Shown here: positions 1 through 6,422 of the stretch, piece by piece
Layout: the number at the start of each line of letters is the position of its first letter
Numbering within the stretch: the first letter of the stretch is position 1
NCBI GenBank assembly: GCA_943913325.1
Contig: CALTXP010000048.1
Location: 1 to 11,107 of the forward strand
DNA: 11,107 bases
Source: an uncultured Anaerococcus sp.
Lineage (GTDB): Bacteria; Bacillota; Clostridia; Tissierellales; Peptoniphilaceae
Direction: 5' to 3'
The notes under the pieces: generated by a model
Told to the model about the DNA's origin: nothing
The model's input: the letters and a program-made list of their open reading frames with translations, nothing else
The model's database searches: none
Program-made: the position numbers and the translations under genes

Positions 1-164
1 ATTCTAACATAGCTTTATATAAATAGTATAGGTTATAATGTTATTGAAAGACTACAAGCTTCATATAAATGATTTTTAAATTATTTTGGTGTGATTAAAA
101 TATCTTTACAGGTAAAACACATTTAATCTAAATTAATATAAAATATCTCGCTTGTGAAATAATA

Positions 165-555
165 ATTCTTGAAAAGCTTAAAGACCTTTGCCACTCTTAC
201 AATGTCCCACTACTAGTAGATGATAGGGTAAACATAGTCCTCACCTGGGCAGGAAGGGTATGGATATAACTGGTGCAAAAAGGATTTTAGGAGCTGATTA
301 CCTAAGAGTAGGAGCCATATTTGAAACCAAACCCCATGTCAAAACAACTAGGACAAGTAATGAAACCCTAAAAGAGATAAATGATAATATAAAAATTCCA
401 ACCGTAGCTATAGGCGGACTTAATTATAAGAATATAGATATATTAAAAGACTCAAAGGCTAAGGGTGTTTCTGTTGTAAATCAATAGATATCTATCGTTC
501 CATCATTGGAGCATCCTATCAGAAAACTTTAGATTTAGCCCATCGGCTGACATAG
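165..555 (+). pseudogene. thiE: Decayed thiamine-phosphate synthase gene (thiE remnant)
   Basis: Fragments in all three forward frames match the order of ThiE, which joins the thiazole and pyrimidine halves of thiamine. At 171-242 one frame reads a helix then VPLLVDDRVNIVL, the counterpart of the family's VPLIINDRVD strand. At 260-484 a second frame reads MDITGAKRILG, then GADYLRVGAIFETKPH and IPTVAIGGL...GVSVVN, matching the family's GADY-GVG-F-TKT and IPVVAIGGI...GVAVVSA segments. At 499-552 a third frame reads SIIGASYQKTLDLAHRLT, like the family's last helix. The GADGVHLGQ segment and about 25 residues between ILG and GADY are missing, so there are at least two deletions and two frame changes. 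A weaker N-terminal trace, GVIKISLQVK, lies at 88-117. No start codon or ribosome binding site is visible. The intact family has about 210 residues. I am confident of the family and of its inactivation; the exact edges are uncertain. Confidence 0.8.
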
Positions 556-665
556 ACATTTTCCGAGAAGGAGTTCGAATGATTTATCTACTTTGCAACA
601 ACCCCTTTTAACTGTTAAAATAAGAAAGATATAATGTATAAACAAGCTATATTTTATCCAATAAC

Positions 666-693
666 TTGACTAAAAATATCCTTTTAATATACT
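666..693 (+). promoter_or_regulatory. Sigma-A-like promoter, TTGACT / 16 bp / TATACT
   Basis: TTGACT at 666-671 and TATACT at 688-693 are separated by 16 bp, each one mismatch from the sigma-A consensus (TTGACA and TATAAT). This is the best promoter-like pair upstream of folE. Transcription would begin near 700, giving the folate operon a leader of about 210 nt. It could instead be the surviving promoter of a lost gene. Confidence 0.5.
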
Positions 694-870
694 AAATAGA
701 AGGAAGAAAACTTTGTTTATATTAGACTACTTTTTATAGTAAGATAGCAAGCTTAAAATCAGTTATCTAAATATATTATGGAAGCCAAGATGTCCATCAT
801 AAGGTTTAACAACTATATTCATATTGTATAAATATAATTAGCAAAATTTAAATTAAGTTTAAATAAGTCA

Positions 871-893
871 TACCCTAATCTAGAGTATTTTTT
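871..893 (+). terminator. Weak terminator-like hairpin in the folE leader
   Basis: TACcCTA (871-877) and TAGaGTA (881-887) pair around the loop ATC with one central C-A mismatch, and six T residues follow at 888-893. The shape is that of an intrinsic terminator, but the stem is short and weak. It lies just before the folE ribosome binding site, so it could stop readthrough from upstream or act as an attenuator. Chance is a real alternative in such AT-rich DNA. Confidence 0.25.
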
Positions 894-911
894 ATAATAA
901 TGAGGTAAATA

Positions 912-1466
912 ATGAATGAGAAAAAAATAGAAGAAGCAGTAAGAATGATTTTAGAAGCAGTAGGAGAAGATCCTAATAGAGAAGGGCTAATAGAAACTCC
1001 TGAAAGGGTTGCTAGGATGTATAAGGAAATCTTCTCCGGTATTGGATCTAGTGCAGAAGATATATTATCAAAAAGCTTTAGCCATAAGGGAGAAGATACT
1101 GTTGTAGTTAAAGATATTCCCTTTTATTCAATGTGCGAGCATCATCTAGTTCCTTTTTTTGGGAAAGCACATGTTGCATATATTCCAAATGGAAAAGTAG
1201 CTGGTCTATCTAAGATAGCTAGGACTGTTGACCACTATGCTAAAAAACCACAGCTTCAGGAAAGACTTACTGTAGAAGTGTGCGAAGATATCATGAAGTA
1301 TTTAGATGCTAAGGGTGCTTTGGTAGTTATTGAAGCTGAACACTTATGTATGAACATGAGAGGTATTAAAAAACCTGGTAGTACTACTGTTACTTCAGTA
1401 GCTAGGGGTGATCTGGAAGATGAAAAGCTAAAAAATGAAGCTTATTTATTAATGGGTCTTAAATAA
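912..1466 (+). CDS. folE: GTP cyclohydrolase I (FolE)
   Basis: This gene encodes the cytoplasmic zinc enzyme that opens GTP and recyclises it to 7,8-dihydroneopterin triphosphate, the first step of folate synthesis. The 184-residue length is normal for the bacterial type I enzyme. The N-terminal helix ends in REGLIETPERVARMY (23-37). The motif SMCEHHLVPF (73-82) supplies zinc ligands C75 and H78, with H77 in the catalytic position, and C146 in EHLCMNMRG (143-151) is the third ligand. PQLQERLT (113-120) and a C-terminal TTVTSVARG strand are also family hallmarks. The ATG is preceded by GAGG at 902-905. It is the first gene of a tight operon with the HD protein (5 nt gap) and folBK. The zinc-binding residues indicate a catalytically competent type I enzyme, not the metal-flexible type IB. 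Confidence 0.97.
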   Translation: MNEKKIEEAVRMILEAVGEDPNREGLIETPERVARMYKEIFSGIGSSAEDILSKSFSHKGEDTVVVKDIPFYSMCEHHLVPFFGKAHVAYIPNGKVAGLSKIARTVDHYAKKPQLQERLTVEVCEDIMKYLDAKGALVVIEAEHLCMNMRGIKKPGSTTVTSVARGDLEDEKLKNEAYLLMGLK

Positions 1467-1471
1467 GATAG

Positions 1472-1948
1472 ATGAAAAATGCTAATATTATTTTAAACCA
1501 TCCTCTAACACAAAAGCTCTATGAGAAGTTAGATAAGTTTGAAGATAAGAGAATATACTGTATTCACGATCTAAGTCACAGCCTAGATGTAGCAAGAATC
1601 TGCTATATCCTAAATTTAGAGGATAATTTAGGCATAGATAAGGACCTAATATACTCCACTGCTATCTTGCATGATTTAGGAAGAGTTTATGAATATGAAA
1701 ATATAAAAGACCACCATATAGCCTCTGTAGATATAGCTAGAAAAATCTTAGAAGCTACAGACTTTAGCGAATATGATAAAGAAAAAATAATAGATGCTAT
1801 AAAAAACCACAGAAATAAAGATCAAGATGACCCGTTTAATCAAATCTTTTATATGGCAGATAAGCTATCAAGAGATTGCTTTAATTGTAGGTCACAAAAT
1901 TCTTGTAGGTGGAGTAGGGAAAAGATGAATCTAAAATTAGTGTACTAG
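1472..1948 (+). CDS. HD-domain phosphohydrolase with cysteine cluster, in folate operon
   Basis: This 158-residue soluble protein belongs to the HD superfamily of metal-dependent phosphohydrolases. The expected ligands are visible: H36 in HDLSHSLDVAR, the HD pair H67-D68 in AILHDLGR, H81/H82, H113 in AIKNHR, and D130 in YMADKLSRD. Right after the last Asp is a cysteine cluster, C136-x2-C139-x5-C145 followed by W147, which suggests a zinc or iron-sulfur site or a structural knot. The gene begins 5 nt after the folE stop with only a weak upstream purine run, so translation is probably coupled to folE. It lies between the genes for the enzyme that makes dihydroneopterin triphosphate and the one that uses dihydroneopterin. 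I infer that it may remove the phosphates in between, a step with no other candidate here. The HD fold is clear; the substrate is inference only. Confidence 0.85.
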   Translation: MKNANIILNHPLTQKLYEKLDKFEDKRIYCIHDLSHSLDVARICYILNLEDNLGIDKDLIYSTAILHDLGRVYEYENIKDHHIASVDIARKILEATDFSEYDKEKIIDAIKNHRNKDQDDPFNQIFYMADKLSRDCFNCRSQNSCRWSREKMNLKLVY

Positions 1949-1956
1949 GAGATATA

Positions 1957-2787
1957 ATGACTGACTATATAAGTATTAAGGGACTAGAAGTTTTTGCCTA
2001 TCATGGTGTATTTGAATCCGAAAAAAATCTAGGACAAAGATATAAGATAGATTTAAAGATCGGAACAAAAACTCAAAGAGCTGGACTTACTGATGATTTG
2101 GAAAAAACTATAGATTATGGAGCTTTAGCTAAAGAAGTGTCTGAAAATTTTTCTAGAAAAAGTTTTGATTTAATAGAAGCAGCGGCTGAGGATACAGCTA
2201 TTTTCATTTTAGATAATTATAAAAATATAGAAGAAATATATGTAAGGATAATCAAGCCTTATACCCCAGTTAGAGAATCTATAGATGAAGTAGCTGTAGA
2301 AATATTTAGGAAAAAATCTATTTCATATATAGGCTTAGGAGCCAATATAGGAAATAGAGAAGAAAACTTAAACAATGCTTTAAATCTAATAAATGAAAAT
2401 AAATATATGAAGATATTAAAAAAATCTAGCCTATACGAAACTGCTGCATGGGGTGTAGTAGATCAACCAGATTTTTTAAATATGGCAATTAAAATAGAAA
2501 CAGTACTAAGCCCTCATGAACTTTTACATGAACTAAATAATATAGAAGAGAAGTTAGGAAGAACTAGATTAAGACACCGGGGTGAAAGAAATATAGATCT
2601 AGATATATTATTTTATGACAATCTAGTTATCTTTGAAGATGATCTAATCATACCCCATCCTTATATAAAGGAGAGAAGCTTTGTCCTAGATCCGCTTAAC
2701 GAAATAGAACCATATTTAAATCACCCAGTTTATAATAATCAAATAAGAGATTTAAAATCAGATTTAGATAACAGAAATAAAAATTAA
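1957..2787 (+). CDS. folBK: Bifunctional dihydroneopterin aldolase / HPPK (FolB-FolK fusion)
   Basis: One 276-residue chain carries two consecutive folate enzymes. Residues 1-119 are FolB, which splits dihydroneopterin to 6-hydroxymethyl-dihydropterin and glycolaldehyde; LEVFAYHGVFESEK includes E22, and K100 in VRIIKPYTPV is the catalytic lysine. Residues 122-275 are FolK, which transfers diphosphate from ATP; hallmarks are YIGLGANIGNR (124-134), the metal-binding D214 and D216 in ERNIDLDILFYD, and PHPYIKERSFVLDPLNEI (233-250). The E. coli HPPK loop has RWGPR before the metal aspartates; here it is HRGER, so the Trp and Pro are replaced. The ATG follows GGAG at 1948-1951, which overlaps the stop codon of the HD gene. 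Fusions of this kind are known in streptococci (SulD). No terminator separates its 3' end from convergent folP; the stop codons overlap. Confidence 0.95.
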   Translation: MTDYISIKGLEVFAYHGVFESEKNLGQRYKIDLKIGTKTQRAGLTDDLEKTIDYGALAKEVSENFSRKSFDLIEAAAEDTAIFILDNYKNIEEIYVRIIKPYTPVRESIDEVAVEIFRKKSISYIGLGANIGNREENLNNALNLINENKYMKILKKSSLYETAAWGVVDQPDFLNMAIKIETVLSPHELLHELNNIEEKLGRTRLRHRGERNIDLDILFYDNLVIFEDDLIIPHPYIKERSFVLDPLNEIEPYLNHPVYNNQIRDLKSDLDNRNKN

Positions 2788-3732
2788 GCGTTTTTTATTT
2801 TTGTAATAATCTGACTAGATACTAAATGTTCCTTGAGTGAATGAACTCTTATAACGTCTATATCATTTATAGTAGCATAGCTTGTTAATATTGCAGAGGC
2901 TAAATCACTATTATTTAAGCCCTCTGCTTTTTTTATGTCACTTTCAAAACCTAGCTTATCTACAATATCCATTAAAAATCTCTTTCTAGATACTCCCAAA
3001 AATGTAACAATCTCTACTTTTTATAAGATTAATATTTTTTAATAACTTTAAATTTTCATCATAAGTTAAGCCAAAGCCAATACCTGGATCTAGCATAATC
3101 CTATCTTTCCCAATATTATAACTTTTTGCAATCTCTAAAGATTTATCTAAATATATATTTAATAAGTCTAAAATATCCTTATCCCTATACTCTTTTATAT
3201 TACTTTCTGAAAAAGGCATAGAGTCTTCATATCCTAAAGTATCCGGGCTAAATTTAGGAAATTTTTTACTATCCTTATGCTCTGGTCTAATGATAGTTGG
3301 GTTAAACATCAAAATATAGCCTACATTTGAATTTGATATAACAGAAGCCATATTAGGATCTCCTAAAAGTCCAGTGATATCGTTTATAATATCTGCACCA
3401 GCTTCTATAGCAGCTTTTGCAACTTCTGATTTCCAAGTATCTACCGATATAATAGAATCTGGTATCTCTTCCTTGATCTTTTTAATTACAGGTACTATCC
3501 TATTTATCTCCTCTTTAATCTCTACAAAATCGCTATGAGGTCTGCTAGATTCCCCACCTATATCAAAGAAATTTATTCCATGCTTATAAAATTCTTTGGC
3601 CCTATTTAAGGCTTCATCTACCGAGTTATAGTCGCCCCCATCAGAAAAAGAATCTGGTGTGACGTTGATAATAGCACATATATTAATTTTTTCATCACTT
3701 AGTTCTCTGTTATTAAATTTAAAATTTTTCAT
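2784..3732 (-). pseudogene. folP: Dihydropteroate synthase (FolP), split by a single-base frameshift
   Basis: FolP condenses hydroxymethyl-dihydropterin diphosphate with p-aminobenzoate and is the sulfonamide target. The first part (from ATG at 3732, AAAGG at 3744-3740) has INVTPDSFSDGG (22-33), FDIGGESSRP (56-65), SVDTWKSEVA (96-105), INDITGL and LDPGIGFG (214-221). It then runs into a stop shortly after CYIFGSI. The missing C-terminal part continues in another frame as GVSRKRF through IRVHSLKEH to the stop at 2784. Dropping one base from the C3A5 tract at 2995-3002 restores one frame of about 315 codons. All motifs on both sides are intact, so the break is either very recent or a sequencing error. 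The restored protein is longer than the usual 260-285 residues, with extra sequence around 150-190, between strands of the barrel. The gene is convergent with folBK. Confidence 0.9.
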
Positions 3733-3865
3733 AGCCCATCCTTTGATTGTTTATATTTATTATTAAACTTATCATAATATGAGCATAATGTAAAACTAAA
3801 AAGAATAGTTAAAATTAAATATAATATATAACCATCAAAGAAAGTGTGTATTTTATTCATTCTTA

Positions 3866-3877
3866 TATACATGTATA
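3866..3877. promoter_or_regulatory. 12-bp perfect palindrome TATACATGTATA
   Basis: TATACATGTATA is a perfect palindrome about 40 bp upstream of the small membrane-protein gene, within the divergent region between it and folP. It could be an operator close to that gene's promoter; a possible TATAGT -10 element overlaps its right end. The composition is AT-rich, so chance is a fair alternative. Confidence 0.25.
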
Positions 3878-3916
3878 GTAATAGAGAGCTTATTTAGAAA
3901 ACTATAAGGAGATACT

Positions 3917-4090
3917 ATGAATAATGTAAAGAAGTTTTTTTTGACTTATATAATAGTAACTTTACTAATCATAATTTATTTCTATATTAGAGATAAACAA
4001 ATAAATTATGATTATATAAAAACAATATTTGTACAACTAATTGTCATGATTATTGTCTTTTACTTATCTAAAAAAAATCTAGATGAATAA
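3917..4090 (+). CDS. Small membrane protein, 57 residues, unknown function
   Basis: ATG at 3917 follows a strong ribosome binding site (AAGGAG about 3906-3911, spacing 5), and the frame is open for 57 codons to TAA at 4088-4090. The protein has a short basic N-terminus (MNNVKKF) and a hydrophobic segment at about 7-24. A polar loop RDKQINYDYIK (25-35) and a second hydrophobic segment at about 36-50 follow. The chain ends in a charged tail SKKNLDE. This is the layout of a two-pass membrane hairpin. I do not recognise a family. It stands alone on the plus strand between minus-strand folP and opuCD, and a terminator-like hairpin follows 13 nt after the stop. The ribosome binding site, codon use and terminator together make it a likely real gene. 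Confidence 0.7.
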   Translation: MNNVKKFFLTYIIVTLLIIIYFYIRDKQINYDYIKTIFVQLIVMIIVFYLSKKNLDE

Positions 4091-4102
4091 AGATATAAAA
4101 AT

Positions 4103-4167
4103 AGGGCTGTTTTACATGAACATTATCCTCTTTAGCTAGGATTTATTTATATAAAACAACCCTTTTT
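4103..4167. terminator. Bidirectional intrinsic terminator between the small ORF and opuCD
   Basis: AGGGcTGTTTTA (4103-4114) pairs with TAAAACAaCCCT (4152-4163), giving a 12-bp stem with one C-A mismatch. The loop contains a further small stem, ATCCT (4125-4129) with AGGAT (4138-4142). Five T residues run from 4163 to 4167. An A-rich stretch just left of 4103 gives a U tract on the opposite strand. The hairpin can therefore end the small plus-strand gene and the minus-strand opuC operon. Confidence 0.7.
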
Positions 4168-4187
4168 AATATATACTATAAATAAAT

Positions 4188-4829
4188 TTATATAGAAACT
4201 TCCTTAGGTTTTAATTTATTTTCTAAAGCAGCTAAGAGTAAGTCTGCTATAACAGCCATAAGTGCTGTAGGTATAGCACCTGCAATTATTATCGGACTAC
4301 CATTGGCTACTGTGATACCTCTAGTGATTATATCACCAAGTCCTCCAGCTCCTATAAAAGTTCCTACAGCTGTTACACCTATTGCCACTACTAGGGCATT
4401 TCTTATACCCCCCATTATTATAGAAACGGATAAGGGAAATTCTATTTTTCTTCTAATCTGACTTTTTGTCATCCCCATACCCTTAGCAGCATCTACTATG
4501 GCTGGAGAAACTGAGTTTATCCCTGCTACCGTATTTTTTAATATAGGTAGTATAGAGTATAAAAATACTGATAAAACTACAGTATTAGGACCTGTACCTA
4601 TAGCAAACATAAGTATAGCAAGCATAGCAAGAGATGGTATGGTCTGCATAACATTGGCTATGCTAATGAAAAGATTAGATAACTTACCCTTTCTTGCTAT
4701 CAAAAATCCTAGTGGAATTGCAACTATAGATGCAAATAAGACTCCATAGATTGATATTAGGAAGTGTCTAATAAACTGTTCAAACACATAGGATCCATTT
4801 TGTGAATAATACAATAAAACTTTATTCAT
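4188..4829 (-). CDS. opuCD: Osmoprotectant ABC transporter permease (OpuCD-type)
   Basis: This 213-residue integral membrane protein is one of two permeases of the OpuC/OpuB osmolyte importer. It has about five to six hydrophobic helices. Its ABC-permease coupling loop runs AAKGMGMTKSQ...FPLSVSIIMGGI (114-142), where it contacts the ATPase. GAGGLGDIITRG (160-171) is also typical of this family. The ATG overlaps the opuCC stop by 8 nt, so the two are co-transcribed and probably translationally coupled. It is the last gene of the operon, 20 nt from the terminator-like hairpin at 4103-4167. Calling this one CD and the other CB rests on gene order; the two permeases are similar and sequence alone does not separate them. 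Confidence 0.9.
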   Translation of the reverse strand: MNKVLLYYSQNGSYVFEQFIRHFLISIYGVLFASIVAIPLGFLIARKGKLSNLFISIANVMQTIPSLAMLAILMFAIGTGPNTVVLSVFLYSILPILKNTVAGINSVSPAIVDAAKGMGMTKSQIRRKIEFPLSVSIIMGGIRNALVVAIGVTAVGTFIGAGGLGDIITRGITVANGSPIIIAGAIPTALMAVIADLLLAALENKLKPKEVSI

Positions 4830-5790
4830 ATTTTCCCATCCTTTCCTTTATATCAAAGTCCTTAGAATTATTATTATCTTCAAAATAGTTATTTTTTTCT
4901 AAAAACTCTTTTGCTACAACTGGTGGTTCCACTAAATCTTCATCCGCTCTTCTATTTAACTCTTGCATAGTTTTTGTATCTATTTTTCCACTAAGCTTTG
5001 ATAAGATGCTATTTACTTCGGGATATTTGTTTATTATATCCTCTGTTGCTACTAAAGAACAATCATAAGGTGGGAAGAGCTTTTTATCGTCTTCTAATAA
5101 TACTAAATCATATGAAGCTATTTTACCATCAGTAGAATATCCCAAAACAACATCCATTTCACCAGATGCAAGCGCAGTATATACTAGACCGATTTGCATA
5201 GGATATATCTCTTTAAATTTGAATCCATAAATATCTTTAAAGGCCTCATATCCATCACCTTTTCTAGTAATCCAAGCTGTATCTACTCCTACCTTTATCT
5301 TATCTTTCACTTTTTCTAGATCTGATACTTTCTTCACATCATTTTTCTCGGCAAAATCTTTTGTTACCATAAAAGCATAGGTATTTTCAAATCCATAAGA
5401 CGGATACCATAATCTATTCCATCTCTTATAATATTCATCTTGAACTATTCCCAAAGCTTTATCTGGGTCTTTAATAGGATCCATGCCAAGCTCTCCTGTC
5501 AAGGATGTTCCTGTATACATACCTGCTGATATATTTACATCTCCCTTAAGCATAGCTATGTGATTTAGGATAGAGGATGAAAGATTTGGTATCATTGAAA
5601 CTTTTAAGTCAGTATAATGATCTATCATCTGCCTATCAATCTCTCCAAGTATTAATCTTTCAGTATTTGATCCAGATGCTATTACTATATCTTCATTAGC
5701 ATCCGCTCCAATTCCTGGAAGGGTACAAGAGGTAAATATCAAGCTAAGTGATAGGATAAACATAATAAAGCTCTTTTTAAATTTCATCAT
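4822..5790 (-). CDS. opuCC: Osmoprotectant-binding lipoprotein (OpuCC-type)
   Basis: This 322-residue protein is the substrate-binding part of the importer, anchored outside the membrane by lipid. The N-terminus is a lipoprotein signal: MMKFKK, a hydrophobic core, then FTSC with C22 as the modified cysteine. The mature part is a type II periplasmic-binding fold for glycine betaine, carnitine, choline or related osmolytes, with SGSNTERLILGE (39-50), MYTGTSLTGELG (91-102), GFENTYAF (133-140) and LGYSTDGKIASYDL (216-229). Y92, Y138 and Y218 have the spacing I recall for aromatic-cage tyrosines of B. subtilis OpuCC, with Y242 a possible fourth. The start is ambiguous: ATG 5790 overlaps the opuCB stop (ATGA), while ATG 5787 is better spaced from GAGG. 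The exact ligand cannot be told from sequence. Confidence 0.92.
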   Translation of the reverse strand: MMKFKKSFIMFILSLSLIFTSCTLPGIGADANEDIVIASGSNTERLILGEIDRQMIDHYTDLKVSMIPNLSSSILNHIAMLKGDVNISAGMYTGTSLTGELGMDPIKDPDKALGIVQDEYYKRWNRLWYPSYGFENTYAFMVTKDFAEKNDVKKVSDLEKVKDKIKVGVDTAWITRKGDGYEAFKDIYGFKFKEIYPMQIGLVYTALASGEMDVVLGYSTDGKIASYDLVLLEDDKKLFPPYDCSLVATEDIINKYPEVNSILSKLSGKIDTKTMQELNRRADEDLVEPPVVAKEFLEKNNYFEDNNNSKDFDIKERMGKYE

Positions 5791-6422
5791 CCAACCTCGC
5801 TTACTTTCTCAGGGGACAATCTATCTTCGATTCTTCCAAGTAAAAAGTCAATTAATATTGCCATAAGGGTTACAGGTATAGTTCCCCATATAACCATAGG
5901 TAAAATCGCATTATCTAAGCCGTTAAAAATATAATCTCCAAGTCCACCTGCTCCTACATAAGATGCAAGTGTAGCCCAAGCTAAAACGTAAACAGCAGAT
6001 AGCCTTATACCGCTCATTATAACAGGCATAGCCATAGGTAATTGAACTTTAAATAAAATCTGAGAATTAGACATACCCATACCCTTAGCTGCATCTATTA
6101 GATTTTCATCAACACCATCTATACCCAAATATGTATTTCTCATAATAGGAAGAAGAGAATAGATAAATAAAGCTGCAATTGCAGGCTTAACACCTACACC
6201 AAAAAGTGGAATCATCAAAGCTAAAAGTGCAAATGATGGTACTGTCTGAAGAATAGAAGCTATAGCCATGACAATCTTAGCCGCCTTTTTGCTTCTTATA
6301 AGAAGTATACCTATTGGTACTGCTACAATTATTCCCAAAATTAAGGATATAGCAGAAATATATAAGTGCTCACCACACTTACTTAATATGTCAGCATAAT
6401 TTTCTCTAAGAAAATCAGTCAT
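5787..6422 (-). CDS. opuCB: Osmoprotectant ABC transporter permease (OpuCB-type)
   Basis: This 211-residue membrane protein is the first permease of the OpuC-type importer. A short polar N-terminus precedes hydrophobic helices at about 20-43, 50-72 and 80-97 and further helices downstream. The coupling loop AAKGMGMSNSQ...LPMAMPVIMSGI (111-139) and GAGGLGDYIFNG (157-168) match the family. I chose ATG at 6422 over the in-frame GTG at 6431, because the GTG forms part of the ribosome binding site (AAGGTG, 6 nt before the ATG). The start lies inside the end of opuCA (8-nt overlap) and the stop overlaps the opuCC ATG, so all are read from one transcript. It resembles the OpuCD-type permease closely enough to suggest an old duplication. 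Confidence 0.92.
   Translation of the reverse strand: MTDFLRENYADILSKCGEHLYISAISLILGIIVAVPIGILLIRSKKAAKIVMAIASILQTVPSFALLALMIPLFGVGVKPAIAALFIYSLLPIMRNTYLGIDGVDENLIDAAKGMGMSNSQILFKVQLPMAMPVIMSGIRLSAVYVLAWATLASYVGAGGLGDYIFNGLDNAILPMVIWGTIPVTLMAILIDFLLGRIEDRLSPEKVSEVG

Larger units (their letters stand above)
556..911 (+). other. Non-coding region upstream of folE
   Basis: No convincing gene is visible in these 356 bases. They hold a promoter-like pair at 666-693, a weak hairpin with a T run at 871-893, and the folE ribosome binding site GAGG at 902-905. One open frame between about 496 and 609 reads SPSADIDIFREGVRMIYLL near its end; I could not assign it and it may be chance. The long AT-rich leader does not resemble a tetrahydrofolate riboswitch, whose conserved core is more GC-rich. 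Confidence 0.55.

Noticed and set aside
694..911. Tetrahydrofolate riboswitch or T-box upstream of folE
   Set aside because: The leader is very AT-rich and shows none of the conserved core sequences of these elements.
2995..3002. Programmed ribosomal frameshift in folP
   Set aside because: The needed shift is +1 and there is no slippery heptamer suited to it or stimulatory structure; an indel or a sequencing error is simpler.
2995..3002. Phase-variable homopolymer
   Set aside because: A five-base run is too short for typical slippage-driven phase variation.
4498..4749. Plus-strand open frame of 83 codons
   Set aside because: It lies entirely within opuCD on the opposite strand, has no ribosome binding site, and its peptide resembles no protein.
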